DNA of 64,000 bases from Halopseudomonas oceani (GTDB taxonomy: Bacteria > Pseudomonadota > Gammaproteobacteria > Pseudomonadales > Pseudomonadaceae): the NCBI RefSeq assembly GCF_002903165.1, contig NZ_PPSK01000005.1:1-64000 (forward strand), given 5' to 3'. The position numbers and the translations under genes were made by a program. Numbering within the stretch: position 1 is the first letter of the stretch; each line of letters begins with the position of its first letter. Shown in pieces: positions 27,046 through 40,316 of this stretch. The notes below the pieces were generated by a model. It did no database searches and was not told the DNA's origin. It saw nothing but the letters and a program-made list of their open reading frames with translations.

Positions 27046-28608
27046 ATGCGCACCGGATTTCTAGGCAAGGCGATTCTGGCCCTGCTACAACTGAGTACCC
27101 TTGGCTGGCTCTATCACCTTGCTGGTGTGGATGTCCTGGCCCCCGCCCTGATTCTCTGCCTGCTGCCCTGGATCGGTCTGCCCTGGTTCTACCCGCCCTC
27201 AGACCAGCCGGCGACTATTGCGCCAGGCCCCAGCACAACCGACAACACGGACCTCAGTGCTCGCCTCTCCCGCGCGACCAGCCAAAACGCCATTGCCGCG
27301 GCCGAGGTCGCCCACTCAGTCGAGCAGTTGCGTCAACGCCAGCAATCACAGCTGCTTGCCATTCGACAGGTCACCGACAGCGCGCAGCAAATCGCCACCG
27401 AGGTCGACGCCACCAGTCAGTATGCCGAACGCGCCGACAATGCTGCCGAACAGGCCCGCAGCCGCAGCCAGGAAGGCCGTAACGCGTTGGACCAGGCCAC
27501 CCATGTCATGCATCAACTGGCAGCACAGGCAGATGAATCCAACGCGGTGCTGGAAGAGCTCAACGCCCAGACCGAGAAGATCGTGCAAGTGACCGGGGTG
27601 ATCGAAGCCATCGCCAGCCAGACCAACCTGCTCGCCCTCAACGCTGCCATCGAAGCAGCACGCGCCGGAGACATGGGCCGCGGCTTTGCCGTGGTGGCCG
27701 ACGAGGTTCGTGCTCTGGCCGCCCGCACCGCCGCCTCCACCTCCGAAGTGGGCGACATCATCGAGAGCATGCATCAGCAGAGCAAACGAGTGAACGCTGA
27801 CTTCTCCGCGTTGGTAGAGCAGGTACGCGGCGGCGTAACGCTGATCGAGGATGCCGCCAACCAGCTTGAAGCCATCAGCGCCCAAGGTAGCGAGGTAAAG
27901 GCGGTAACCGAGCAAATTGCGGGCAGCAGTCTGACCAACCGTGACCAGCTATCAAGTTTGAGCACTGCTCTGGAACAGGTGCGCAGTGACATTGAGCAAA
28001 GTGATGAGCAAACCCAACGCCTCGGCGGCGAAGCGGTCAATCTGGTCTCGCTGGCCGAGCAGGTCAGCGAAATGCTGGCAGACGTGGCGCTGGACGAGTA
28101 CCACCAGCGCTTCTTCGATGCCGCACAGCAAACTGCCGCCGCCATCGAAGCGCGTTTTGAGGCTGACCTCGCCAGCGGGCAAATCCAGGAATCAGCATTG
28201 TTCGACCGCAACCTGACGCTGATTCCCGGCAGCAACCCGGCGCGCTATCGCAGCGCCTTCGACAGTTACACCGACCAGGTACTACCCGCCCTGCAGGAGC
28301 CACTGCTGCAACAGCACCCGGAGCTGGTCTATGCCATTGCGGCCATTCCCTCTGGTTATGTTCCGACCCACAACAAGCGCTTCAGCAAGGAGCCGACTGG
28401 TGATCCGCAGCACGACACCCTGCACTGCCGCAGCAAGCGTCTGTTTGATGACCCGACCGGCCGGCGTTGCGGCAGCCACGAGCAGACCCTGCTGCTGCAA
28501 ACCTACAAGCGCGATACCGGGGAAGTAATGCACGATCTGTCGGTACCCATCATAGTGAAGGGGCAGCACTGGGGCGGGCTGCGGCTGGGGTATAAGCCGG
28601 AGCAGTAG
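27046..28608 (+). CDS. Methyl-accepting chemotaxis protein without periplasmic domain
   Basis: A 520-residue chemoreceptor. Two membrane segments lie close together at the N-terminus (about residues 6-25 and 28-48) with almost no periplasmic loop and no clear HAMP domain. The signalling hairpin tip [20 protein letters not shown] and [13 protein letters not shown] is at about residues 185-235. After the signalling helices comes a C-terminal domain of about 150 residues (360-520) with [22 protein letters not shown] and [13 protein letters not shown], a layout seen in some proteobacterial receptors with a cytoplasmic C-terminal sensor. It should sense an internal or membrane-linked cue. Confidence 0.85.
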   Translation: MRTGFLGKAILALLQLSTLGWLYHLAGVDVLAPALILCLLPWIGLPWFYPPSDQPATIAPGPSTTDNTDLSARLSRATSQNAIAAAEVAHSVEQLRQRQQSQLLAIRQVTDSAQQIATEVDATSQYAERADNAAEQARSRSQEGRNALDQATHVMHQLAAQADESNAVLEELNAQTEKIVQVTGVIEAIASQTNLLALNAAIEAARAGDMGRGFAVVADEVRALAARTAASTSEVGDIIESMHQQSKRVNADFSALVEQVRGGVTLIEDAANQLEAISAQGSEVKAVTEQIAGSSLTNRDQLSSLSTALEQVRSDIEQSDEQTQRLGGEAVNLVSLAEQVSEMLADVALDEYHQRFFDAAQQTAAAIEARFEADLASGQIQESALFDRNLTLIPGSNPARYRSAFDSYTDQVLPALQEPLLQQHPELVYAIAAIPSGYVPTHNKRFSKEPTGDPQHDTLHCRSKRLFDDPTGRRCGSHEQTLLLQTYKRDTGEVMHDLSVPIIVKGQHWGGLRLGYKPEQ

Positions 28609-28612
28609 GCCG

Positions 28613-28705
28613 ATGGTGGCGAAGCCTGCGGCGTTCACCACCCTACGGAACTTCGCACCCGGCCGTAGGGTGGATTAAGCGAAGCGTATCCACCATAACC
28701 CGCGC
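28613..28705. repeat. REP-like inverted pair
   Basis: Two imperfect units face each other: GATGGTGGCGAAGCCTGCGG through CACCCTACGG, and CCGTAGGGTGGATTAAGCGA through ATCCACCAT. GTAGGGTGGAT-type units with a palindromic core are widespread intergenic repeats in Pseudomonas. The pair separates the chemoreceptor and dusC genes, which are convergent. Confidence 0.7.
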
Positions 28706-28748
28706 CGCGCACGAGCCGACGTTAAGGCAAAACGCCGGAACACCAAGA

Positions 28749-32146
<3,398 letters not shown>

Positions 32147-32149
32147 TCA

Positions 32150-32232
32150 AGCCGCAAGCTACAAGCTGCAAGCAAAACCCAAAGCACTCCGAGCCTGAGC
32201 AGCGGGGCCGGGTTTACTTGTAGCTTGCGGCT
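32150..32232. repeat. Intergenic palindromic repeat (copy 2)
   Basis: AGCCGCAAGCTACAAG (32150-32165) pairs perfectly with CTTGTAGCTTGCGGCT (32217-32232), and an inner AAACCC/GGGTTT pair follows. The block shares pieces and order with 22990-23090. It directly abuts the zipA palindrome at 32233. Confidence 0.75.
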
Positions 32233-32277
32233 AGCCAGCGGCGCTAAGCGCCCTGCGGGCGCTTAGCGCCGCTGGCT
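32233..32277. terminator. Perfect 21-bp-arm palindrome over the zipA stop codon
   Basis: Positions 32233-32253 and 32257-32277 are exact inverted repeats separated by TGC. The right arm contains the last codons and stop of zipA. There is no T tract, so it could be a terminator, an RNA-processing barrier or a duplicated gene end. The structure is directly visible; the function is inferred. Confidence 0.65.
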
Positions 32278-33099
32278 GTAGTTCAGCCGTTCAAACTCAG
32301 CGATGCGCTGGCGGTAATGCTCGATGGTTTGTGCAGTCAGTACGCTGCGCTGTTCGTCTTTCAGGTCACCGCCCAGTTCGTGGGCCAGCTTGCGTGCGGC
32401 GGCGATCATCAGATCCAGCGCCTGCTTCGGATGACGCGGGCCTGGCAGCCCCATGAAGAAACTGACGGCACGGACATGACTCTGATCCAGCTCATCCAGC
32501 TCAAATACGCCCGGCTTGAGCGCGTTGGCCATGGAGAACAGCACATCACCATTGCCACTCATGCTCTCGTGTCGATGGAAGATGTTCATATCGCCGTAGC
32601 GCAGACCGCTTTCGAGAATGCTCTGGTGCAGCGCTGACCCGGCAAACCCCTCTTCGTCACGGGCAACGACGTTGATAACCAGTACCAGCTCGACCGGCAG
32701 CGGCTGTTGCTCGGGGCGCTGCGCAGCGGTACTCGCGGCGGCCTGTTCCGCAGGCTTGCCCTTGCTGCGTGGCTCGGCGACGACCGGGTCAACTAGCACC
32801 GGCGGCTCATCCAGATCCAGACCAACCTGCTCGGGTTCGTGCCACTTTTCGTCATCTTTGAACACCAGCGTGTCCGGCTTATCGTCACCAAAGGACGGCT
32901 CGGCACGATCCTGGCGGTTGACGACACGCGGCGGTCCGAGCAGCTCGTCGCTACCCTCCTCCGGGAGGTCAGCGAGGTTGCGTTCGAGTTTAAAGCGAAT
33001 TTTTGATCGCCCACCCATGCGCCGCCAGCCATCAAACAGAATGCCGGCGATCACCAGCAGGCCAATGATGAAAAGCCACTCACGCAAACCAAAATCCAT
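32263..33099 (-). CDS. zipA: Cell division protein ZipA
   Basis: A 278-residue inner membrane protein that anchors FtsZ at the division site. It has a short N-terminal membrane helix ([22 protein letters not shown]), a charged and Pro-rich linker (to about residue 135) and a C-terminal FtsZ-binding domain ([50 protein letters not shown]). The gene lies between smc and ligA, as in other Pseudomonas. Its last three codons and stop lie in a perfect palindrome. Confidence 0.94.
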   Translation of the reverse strand: MDFGLREWLFIIGLLVIAGILFDGWRRMGGRSKIRFKLERNLADLPEEGSDELLGPPRVVNRQDRAEPSFGDDKPDTLVFKDDEKWHEPEQVGLDLDEPPVLVDPVVAEPRSKGKPAEQAAASTAAQRPEQQPLPVELVLVINVVARDEEGFAGSALHQSILESGLRYGDMNIFHRHESMSGNGDVLFSMANALKPGVFELDELDQSHVRAVSFFMGLPGPRHPKQALDLMIAAARKLAHELGGDLKDEQRSVLTAQTIEHYRQRIAEFERLNYSQRR

Positions 33100-33188
33100 G
33101 AATACCCGTTCCTGTCGTCACTTTGCTGATCGGGCGGCTGGCTGCCCGCCTCTCGTCTGGCCGGATGCTAGCACGGCCGCCATCAAAA

Positions 33189-36100
33189 CTACACTGCCGC
33201 CAACGCCGCAGCCTCTTCCACGTCTACTGTGACCAGCCTTGAGCAGCCTGGTTCATGCATGGTGACCCCCATCAACTGATCAGCCATCTCCATCGCGATC
33301 TTGTTGTGAGTGATATAGATGAACTGCACCCGCGCCGACATCTCCTTCACCATACGCGCATAACGGCCGACGTTGGCATCATCCAGTGGCGCATCCACCT
33401 CATCGAGCATACAGAACGGCGCCGGGTTGAGCTGGAAGATCGAGAACACCAGCGCGATGGCGGTCAACGCCTTCTCGCCACCGGATAGCAGGTGGATGGT
33501 GCTGTTCTTCTTGCCCGGTGGACGCGCCATGATGGCGACGCCAGTGTCGAGCAGATCGTCGCCGGTCAGCTCCAGATAGGCGTGACCGCCGCCAAACACC
33601 TTGGGGAACAGCGTCTGCAGCCCTTGATTGACCTTGTCGAAGGTCTCCTTGAAGCGCGCGCGGGTTTCCCGGTCGATCTTGCGAATAACCTGCTCAAGCG
33701 TACTGAGCGCCTCTTCCAGATCGGCATTTTGCGCATCCAGATAGCGTTTGCGCTCTGACTGCTGGTCGTATTCTTCGATAGCCGCCAGGTTAATCGCCCC
33801 GAGGCGCTGAATGCGCGCGTCCAGCTGGGCCAACTGCTGCACCCAGTCCGTCTCACTGGCGCCCTGCGGCAGGGTTGCGAGAACACCATGCAGATCGTAA
33901 CCGGCCTCGGCCAGCTGTTCCTGCAGACCCTGACGACGGGTTTGCAGGTCGCGGGCATTGAGTCGCTGCTCATCCAGCTGGGTGCGCAGCACCTGCGCCT
34001 GTTGCTCGGCCTGCACGCGACGGGTTTCCTGCGCGCGCATCTGCTGGTCAACCCCTTCCAGCGCCTGACGGGCCGCGCCCAACTCCTGTTCAACGGTAAT
34101 GCGCTGTTCGAGCAGGGTTTCCAGCTCGATGCGCTGATCGTCTTCCGGCGCCTGACTCTCTTCCAGCGTCATGCGCAGCTGCTCACGACGCTCTGACAGC
34201 CGCTCGGCCTGGACCTGCTGCCGCTCCAAGCCCTGCCGGGTGCTCTTCAACTGCGCATTGAGTGACTGCGCCCGCAGCGCCAACTGATGCGCCCGGTCCT
34301 TCTGCTGGCGGGACTGCTGACGTGCCAGATCAAGGGTTTCGCGGGCCAGATCACGCTGGCGCAACAGCTCTTCGCGCTGGCCGGTGTCTTCGGCCATGCT
34401 GTCCAGCGCCGCCTGCAGGGTCAGCCTGGCTTCGCCAATCTGCTCCAGTTCGTCGCCGCGCTGGCGCTTGAGTTCTTCCAGATCTTCGCCAATGCGCTGG
34501 CGACGGGCATTGATCTGCTCCAGGCGCACCTGACGAGCTGACCATTGCGCCTTGATTTCGCCGTGCTGACGACCGGTGCCGGCCAAGGTCTGCTGCAGCG
34601 CATCGCGTTCAAGCTCAAGTCGCCGCAGCGCTTCACGTAACTGATCGACCTTCTCCTGCCCCGCTTCCAGCGCGGCCTGCTGCTCATCAAGACTGGCCTG
34701 CAGCTGCTCCATCTCCTGTTGACGGGCAAGCACGCCGGTCTCACTGGCCTCGCCACGACGGAACCGCAGCCAGTTTGGGCCGACCCAATGGCCTTCGCGG
34801 GTAATAAAGGATTCGTGCGCCGCCAGTCCGGCGCGCGCGCTCAGCGCCTGGGCGAGATTGTCGGCCGGGCGAATACTGGCCAGCCAGGGGCTCAGGTCCA
34901 GCTCGCTGCTGACCTTGTCCAGCAGGCTGCCCGGCGCGCTGACCGACTCGCCACCGCGCTGCAGCAGGCGCAGGCTGCCCTGTTCAAAGTCCGCCAGAGC
35001 CGCATCGAGCTGGGCAAAATCGTCGAGCGCTATGGCCTGCAGGTCGTCAGCCAAGACCGCTTCAACTGCCCGTTCCCAGCCGTTATCGACCTGCAGCTGC
35101 TCGGCCAGAAGGCCGTGACTCTGCACGCCCTGCTCCGCCAGCCAGTCACCAACGTCGCTGCCCTTGGCCAGCGCCGCCTGCTGCAGCGCTTCCAGGGAGG
35201 CGAGACGGCCGCTGCCACGCTGCAGCTCGCCACGGTGAATATCCTGTTCCTGCTGCAGCGCGTTCAGCGCCTCGCGATCCTGCTGCAGGCGCTCGCCAAC
35301 GTCAGCGAGCTTGAGTTGATCGGTTTCACTGCGCAGCTCCAGCTCGGCCAGCTGCTCGGCCAGTTCGGCCAACTCATCATCCAGCGAACCGGCGTTCAGC
35401 CCGCTGCGTTCGTCTTCCAGGCGCTGGATACGCTCGCCGAGCCGTTCGACCGACTGCTCCATATGGCGAATGCGCGACTGCTCAACCTCGGCCTGCTGGC
35501 GTGGCTCGGCGGCGCGCTGGTTGAACTCGTCCCAGGCGCTCTGCCAGTTCTGCATGGCGTCTTCAGCGCTTTGCAGCGAGATGGCGATGTCTTCTTCGGC
35601 GGCGCCGGCCATTTCCAGCTCGGGTTCAATGCCATCCAGTTCCGCCTGCAGGTCCGCCAGCAAGGCTTCGTCCTGAGTCAGGTGGCTCTGCGCTTCCTGC
35701 CAGGCCTGCTCGGTTTCCTCAATGTCGCTATGCAACTGACGCTGGCGATCACGGTTGAACTGCAGAATCTGCTCGATGCGACTGATATCGGCACCGACAC
35801 TGTAATACTGGGCCTGCACCCGGTTGAACGTCTCGGTCAAGTCGCTGTGCTGATCACGCTGTTTTTCGATCTCGCTGTCGGCGTTGCGCTGTTCGGCAAC
35901 CAGCGCCTCCAGCGCCACCTCAAGGTCACGCACCCGGTGCTCACGCTGCCCGACCTGCTCGTTCAGCGTTTGCCAGCGCAGCGCCTGCAGCTGAGCCTTA
36001 AGCTGCCGTTCTTCAGCCTTGTATTCCTTGTATTTTTCGGCCGCCTGCGCCTGCCGGTGCAAATGCGCAAGCTGGCGCTCCAGCTCTTCACGCAGATCGG

Positions 36101-36683
36101 TCAGGCGCGACAGATTCTCGTGGGTACGGCGAATGCGGTTCTCGGTCTCGCGGCGGCGATCCTTGTAGCGGGAAATGCCGGCGGCTTCCTCAATGAACAG
36201 CCGCAGATCTTCCGGCTTGGCTTCGATCAGGCGGGAAATCATGCCCTGCTCGATGATCGAGTAGCTGCGCGGGCCAAGGCCGGTGCCCATGAAGATATCG
36301 GTAATGTCGCGGCGACGGCACTTGGTGCCGTTGAGGAAATACTGGTTCTGCGCTTCGCGGGTGACCTTGCGGCGAATGGAAATCTCATTGTAACCGGCGT
36401 ATTCACCCTGCAGAGTGCCGTCACTGTTGTCGAACACCAGTTCGATAGACGCCTGGCCGACCGGCTTGCGCGAGTTGGAACCGTTAAAGATAACGTCGGT
36501 CATCGACTCCCCGCGCAGGTTCTTGGCCGAACTTTCACCCATGACCCAGCGCACCGCATCGATGATATTGGACTTGCCACAGCCGTTCGGCCCGACCACC
36601 GCACCCATGTTGGTCGGGAAATAGACCGTCGTTGGATCAACGAAGGATTTGAAGCCGGCCAGCTTGATGCACTTAAGTCGCAT
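33189..36683 (-). CDS. smc: Chromosome segregation protein SMC
   Basis: A 1164-residue SMC ATPase. The N-terminal Walker A GPNGCGKSN is at residues 31-39; two long coiled-coil arms flank a hinge around residues 510-650; the C-terminal head has the signature LLSGGEKALTAIAL and Walker B CMLDEVDAPLDD. It organises and segregates the chromosome, normally with ScpA and ScpB. Pseudomonas carries smc just before zipA-ligA, as here. Gap to zipA is about 90 bases, so they may share a transcript. Confidence 0.96.
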   Translation of the reverse strand: MRLKCIKLAGFKSFVDPTTVYFPTNMGAVVGPNGCGKSNIIDAVRWVMGESSAKNLRGESMTDVIFNGSNSRKPVGQASIELVFDNSDGTLQGEYAGYNEISIRRKVTREAQNQYFLNGTKCRRRDITDIFMGTGLGPRSYSIIEQGMISRLIEAKPEDLRLFIEEAAGISRYKDRRRETENRIRRTHENLSRLTDLREELERQLAHLHRQAQAAEKYKEYKAEERQLKAQLQALRWQTLNEQVGQREHRVRDLEVALEALVAEQRNADSEIEKQRDQHSDLTETFNRVQAQYYSVGADISRIEQILQFNRDRQRQLHSDIEETEQAWQEAQSHLTQDEALLADLQAELDGIEPELEMAGAAEEDIAISLQSAEDAMQNWQSAWDEFNQRAAEPRQQAEVEQSRIRHMEQSVERLGERIQRLEDERSGLNAGSLDDELAELAEQLAELELRSETDQLKLADVGERLQQDREALNALQQEQDIHRGELQRGSGRLASLEALQQAALAKGSDVGDWLAEQGVQSHGLLAEQLQVDNGWERAVEAVLADDLQAIALDDFAQLDAALADFEQGSLRLLQRGGESVSAPGSLLDKVSSELDLSPWLASIRPADNLAQALSARAGLAAHESFITREGHWVGPNWLRFRRGEASETGVLARQQEMEQLQASLDEQQAALEAGQEKVDQLREALRRLELERDALQQTLAGTGRQHGEIKAQWSARQVRLEQINARRQRIGEDLEELKRQRGDELEQIGEARLTLQAALDSMAEDTGQREELLRQRDLARETLDLARQQSRQQKDRAHQLALRAQSLNAQLKSTRQGLERQQVQAERLSERREQLRMTLEESQAPEDDQRIELETLLEQRITVEQELGAARQALEGVDQQMRAQETRRVQAEQQAQVLRTQLDEQRLNARDLQTRRQGLQEQLAEAGYDLHGVLATLPQGASETDWVQQLAQLDARIQRLGAINLAAIEEYDQQSERKRYLDAQNADLEEALSTLEQVIRKIDRETRARFKETFDKVNQGLQTLFPKVFGGGHAYLELTGDDLLDTGVAIMARPPGKKNSTIHLLSGGEKALTAIALVFSIFQLNPAPFCMLDEVDAPLDDANVGRYARMVKEMSARVQFIYITHNKIAMEMADQLMGVTMHEPGCSRLVTVDVEEAAALAAV

Positions 36684-36853
36684 TGAGGGGCATATCCTTG
36701 CACTGCCTTGTCGCTGATCGAACCGACCAGCAAACCCGCATTTTTACCCGGTCTGCACGCCCATGAGAAGCCCCTTAGGGCAAATCGCTAGCCTGATCTC
36801 TCCGCTTGCGGCACACTTTCAGCGCCGCACTATCCAGGGATACCAGAACGATC

Positions 36854-38170
36854 ATGGCCGCAGAACCTCGCCTCGACAGTCTCTACAGCAAAATCATGAA
36901 CGAAGAAGACGCCCGGGTCTGCAAGGACATCCCCGACTCAGCCTGCTCGGACGTGCCGCAAAACTTCTTTCTGCAGGTTCTGGCCAATACCCTGACCAGT
37001 CTGGGCGACACCCTGACCAACCCGAAAACCACCCTCGCCTGGCTGCTCGGCGTAGTCGGGGCGCCGGTCGCGCTGATTGCCTGGCTGGTACCGATTCGCG
37101 AGTCCGGCTCGATGCTGCCGCAGTTACTGATTGCCGCATGGATACGCCGCCTGCCTTACCGGCGCGGTGTCTGGGTCGTTGGCAGTCTGCTGCAGGCGGC
37201 AGCGCTACTGGCCATGGGCGCAGTGGCCTGGTTCTTCGAGGGGGCGCTGGCGGGCGGCCTGATTATCAGCTGTCTGATCATCTTCAGTCTGGCCCGCGGG
37301 CTGTGCTCGGTTGCCAGTAAGGATGTGATTGGCAAGACGGTACCCAAGACCCGCCGGGGCCGCCTAAATGGCCTGGCTACCAGCCTGTCCGGCTGGCTGG
37401 CCCTGGCGTTCGGGGTCTACTGCCTGATCTATCCACCGAGCGACGACGATATGCTGTTCTATGCCGCGTTGCTGGTCGGCGCCGCGCTGCTCTGGATGCT
37501 GGCGGCGCTGGTCTACCGGCGTATCGACGAGGCCCCGGGAGCGACCGAGGGCGGCGGCAACGCCTTGAGCCATGCGCTCGGCAATATCAGCCTGCTGCGG
37601 GATGATGCGCCCTTTCGGCGCTTTGTTATCACCCGCGCGCTGCTGCTGTGCTCAGCGCTGTCGGCACCCTACTACGTGGTACTCGCCCGAGATGTGGAAA
37701 GCGGCTTTGGCATGCTGGGTGCTTTTCTGGTTGCCAACGGCCTGGCCAGCAGTCTGAGCGCCGGCGTTTGGGGACGGATGTCGGATGCATCCAGTCGTCA
37801 GGTGCTGATTCGCGCCGCGTTGCTGGCAAGCCTGCTGGGGCCGGTAGTAATTGCCATCGACCGCTGGGCAGCGCTGCCTGACGCTGTGCACGCCTGGCTG
37901 TTCCCGGTGGCGTTCTTCGTGCTCGGTATCGCCCACGCCGGCGTGCGGGTCGGCCGCAAGACCTATGTGCTGGACATGGCCGGCGGCAATAAGCGCACCG
38001 ATTATGTCTCCGTAGGCAACAGCGTGATCGGCCTAATCCTGCTGGGGACGGGCCTGTTTGGCCTGCTCAGCTCAGTGATCGGTGCAGCCGGCATGCTGCT
38101 GTTGTTGTCGGCAATAGGGCTGTTGGGTGCGTGCCTCGCCGTCTCCCTGCCCGAGGTACAACAGGATTAA
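36854..38170 (+). CDS. MFS transporter
   Basis: A 438-residue membrane protein with about 12 hydrophobic segments, after a hydrophilic N-terminal of about 30 residues (VCKDIPDSACSDVPQNFF). Features include LLIAAWIRRLPYRRGVWVVG and TVPKTRRGRLNGLATSLSG, both MFS-type cytoplasmic loops. The start at 36854 (MAAEPRLDSLYSK) has no strong ribosome site; an in-frame upstream ATG at 36806 is possible but adds unlikely sequence. Substrate unknown. It is divergent from smc. Confidence 0.82.
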   Translation: MAAEPRLDSLYSKIMNEEDARVCKDIPDSACSDVPQNFFLQVLANTLTSLGDTLTNPKTTLAWLLGVVGAPVALIAWLVPIRESGSMLPQLLIAAWIRRLPYRRGVWVVGSLLQAAALLAMGAVAWFFEGALAGGLIISCLIIFSLARGLCSVASKDVIGKTVPKTRRGRLNGLATSLSGWLALAFGVYCLIYPPSDDDMLFYAALLVGAALLWMLAALVYRRIDEAPGATEGGGNALSHALGNISLLRDDAPFRRFVITRALLLCSALSAPYYVVLARDVESGFGMLGAFLVANGLASSLSAGVWGRMSDASSRQVLIRAALLASLLGPVVIAIDRWAALPDAVHAWLFPVAFFVLGIAHAGVRVGRKTYVLDMAGGNKRTDYVSVGNSVIGLILLGTGLFGLLSSVIGAAGMLLLLSAIGLLGACLAVSLPEVQQD

Positions 38171-38533
38171 TCAGAGCGCTTGAATCCAGTCACGGGCGGC
38201 CTCCACCTCGCAAGTAGGAAAGACCTTAACCTCAACCTGGGGCAACAGGCGACCGGTCAGACCGACCACAATCTCAAGCCAATGCTGATCGGTAACAACC
38301 GCTTCCCGTTCGAAGCGACTCCAGTGGCCAAGACTGTATTTCAGGTCGCTGAAGAATGCCTCGGCAGACATCCCTTCGAATGCAGGCATTTCAACGTAAA
38401 CCCGAGCCTTGGGGTAGTGCGCCAGCTTCTCATCAAGCAGCCGACAGATCTCATCCAGCATGTCGCTGGTGATCTTGCCTTCAATGCGAAGGCCAAGCAC
38501 CTTATCGTTGGCAAAGGGAATCTGGGTGTACAT
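38171..38533 (-). CDS. SpoIIAA/STAS-like small protein
   Basis: A 120-residue protein of the SpoIIAA-like family (YTQIPFANDKVLGLRIEGKIT, then LLDEKLAHYPKARVYVEMPAFEGMSAEAF). Such STAS-like single domains are often found in marine and soil proteobacteria with no known partner. The start MYTQIP at 38533 has GGAGGCG upstream. It converges with the MFS gene, ending one base after it. Confidence 0.8.
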   Translation of the reverse strand: MYTQIPFANDKVLGLRIEGKITSDMLDEICRLLDEKLAHYPKARVYVEMPAFEGMSAEAFFSDLKYSLGHWSRFEREAVVTDQHWLEIVVGLTGRLLPQVEVKVFPTCEVEAARDWIQAL

Positions 38534-38604
38534 GGCGGTCGCCTCCTCTCTGCTCGAAGCCTCTGAAAAGGCCGTGCAGTGTTGGACAACCGGGGGCGAC
38601 AGTT

Positions 38605-38630
38605 GATCCCCGGGCGGTCGGCCGGGGATC
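38605..38630 (-). terminator. Hairpin downstream of ccmI
   Basis: GATCCCCGG (38605-38613) pairs with CCGGGGATC (38622-38630), loop of eight bases. It begins nine bases after the ccmI stop on the minus strand. No T run follows, so termination is likely only partial. Confidence 0.45.
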
Positions 38631-38638
38631 TGCAAGGG

Positions 38639-39841
38639 TTACTCGACGGGCTGGTTGATAACCAGTTGATAGACTTGATCAGACCCGGCGTGCACATCAT
38701 CCACGCGGCCCAGGTGCGTCCCACTGCGCGCGTCGCCGTCGAGCGACACGCGTGCAACCAGCTCCAGCGGCTGTTCAGCGCTCAGATGCACACCGGGCAG
38801 CATGGCATTGGCTTCGCTCAGACTCAGCTCCAGCGGCAGATCAGCCAACGTCAGGCGCTTGGCCGCCAACGGCATCGGCGGGCCATTCGGATCACGAATG
38901 AAGACAAACACACTGGCATCGTCCGGCAGGGTCGCACGCAACGCCGGATCAATACTGATCTGCGCCTTGACCGCCAGTAGCACCGGCGCTTCCGGTGGCG
39001 TCTGACCAGCATCAATCATGCGTTGACGAGCACGGTCGATCCCGCCCTGAATCGCTTGCGCACCGGGGCTGTCGGGCGCCATACCCTGCTGTAGCGCCTG
39101 CCAATAGCGGATGGCACCAGCGAAGTCATCGGCCTCAAAGGCGGCGATCCCCAGCAGACCCAGCGCGGTAGGCTGCTGCGGGTCGAGCTCAATGGCCTTG
39201 TCCAGCGCCAAGGCGGACTCGGCATCGAGTTTGTTGCCGTTGGCGAAGTAACGGGCCTGCGCAAGCTGCGCCAGCACCTCAGGCTGCTCGCCCAGCCGCG
39301 CCAGCGCATTGCCGAAGGCATCAGCCGCCTTCTCAGGATTCTGAGCGCTGATGTAGGCTCGACCAAGCATGTACCAGGCTTCGCCGTTCTCCGGCTGCAC
39401 CTTGACCACACGCTGAGTGCGATCAATCAGCGCCTCAAGCGAATCAACCTGCGGCGTGGCCTGCATCTCTCGATACAGCGCCAATCCGTCGGCCGCGCCC
39501 CACTGACGATACAGCCCGAGTACCGCGAGTGGCAGCACCAGCACGGCAATGACGACCAGCCAGGTCAACTGACGGGTCAACGGCGCCTGCCGTGCATCGG
39601 CTGTGGCGGTATCTTCGAGCAGCAACCGACTGGCCTCGCCCTTGGCCGCAGCAAGCTGAGCCTCGGTCAGATCACCCGCACGCGCCTGCGCTTCGAGCTC
39701 GGCTACGCGCTCTTCATACAGCGCGACGTTCAGAGCGGTACGATCCACCCGATCCATCCGCTGACGACGGCGCAGCGGCCACAGCATCATCAAGGCCGCA
39801 ACCAGCAACAGCGCGGCAGCTCCCAACCACAAATCAATCAT
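38639..39841 (-). CDS. ccmI: Cytochrome c maturation protein CcmI
   Basis: A 400-residue protein that chaperones apocytochrome c to the CcmFH heme ligation complex. It has two N-terminal membrane helices (LGAAALLLVAALMMLWPLRRR and LTWLVVIAVLVLPLAVLGLYRQW) with a cytoplasmic loop, then a periplasmic TPR-rich part (NGEAWYMLGRAYISAQNPEKAADAF) and a C-terminal beta domain. It overlaps ccmH by eight bases and is the last gene of the ccm operon. Confidence 0.92.
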   Translation of the reverse strand: MIDLWLGAAALLLVAALMMLWPLRRRQRMDRVDRTALNVALYEERVAELEAQARAGDLTEAQLAAAKGEASRLLLEDTATADARQAPLTRQLTWLVVIAVLVLPLAVLGLYRQWGAADGLALYREMQATPQVDSLEALIDRTQRVVKVQPENGEAWYMLGRAYISAQNPEKAADAFGNALARLGEQPEVLAQLAQARYFANGNKLDAESALALDKAIELDPQQPTALGLLGIAAFEADDFAGAIRYWQALQQGMAPDSPGAQAIQGGIDRARQRMIDAGQTPPEAPVLLAVKAQISIDPALRATLPDDASVFVFIRDPNGPPMPLAAKRLTLADLPLELSLSEANAMLPGVHLSAEQPLELVARVSLDGDARSGTHLGRVDDVHAGSDQVYQLVINQPVE

Positions 39842-40316
39842 CTTGACTCTTCTTGTTCAGCAGTTCGTCCAGTCGCCGCTGTTCCTGCGGCGACAGACCA
39901 GCATCCGGTGATTCGTTTGCCACCCGTTGCCGGCGGCGAACCAGTAAGACCACGGCCAGCACACCAACCAACAGAAACGCCAGTGGGCCAAACCAGAGCA
40001 CCAGGGTGTCGCGGTTCAGCGCGGGCTTGTAGCGTACAAACTCGCCGTAACGCGCCACCATGTACTCGACAATTTCGTCATCACTGCGGCCGTCTTCGAG
40101 CAGGCGGAAGACCTCGTGCCGCAGGTCGGAGGCAATCGGTGCGTCGGAGTCAGCGATGTTCTGGTTCTGACATTTCGGGCAGCGCAGCTCGGAGCCTATG
40201 GCGTAGAAACGATCACGCTCCTGTTCGGAGCTGAAGTCGAAGGTGTCCACCGCCGCGTTGGCAGTGCCCAGTATCAACAACAGGCCGAGTGTCAGCCAAT
40301 GCAGTGGCCGGCTCAT
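39834..40316 (-). CDS. ccmH: Cytochrome c maturation protein CcmH
   Basis: A 160-residue membrane-anchored thiol oxidoreductase that keeps apocytochrome CXXCH cysteines reduced for heme attachment. A signal sequence (to about residue 21), the active-site LRCPKCQNQN (Cys46 and Cys49) and a single C-terminal membrane segment (LVLWFGPLAFLLVGVLAVVLLV) are present. It overlaps ccmG by four bases and ccmI by eight. Confidence 0.93.
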   Translation of the reverse strand: MSRPLHWLTLGLLLILGTANAAVDTFDFSSEQERDRFYAIGSELRCPKCQNQNIADSDAPIASDLRHEVFRLLEDGRSDDEIVEYMVARYGEFVRYKPALNRDTLVLWFGPLAFLLVGVLAVVLLVRRRQRVANESPDAGLSPQEQRRLDELLNKKSQDD

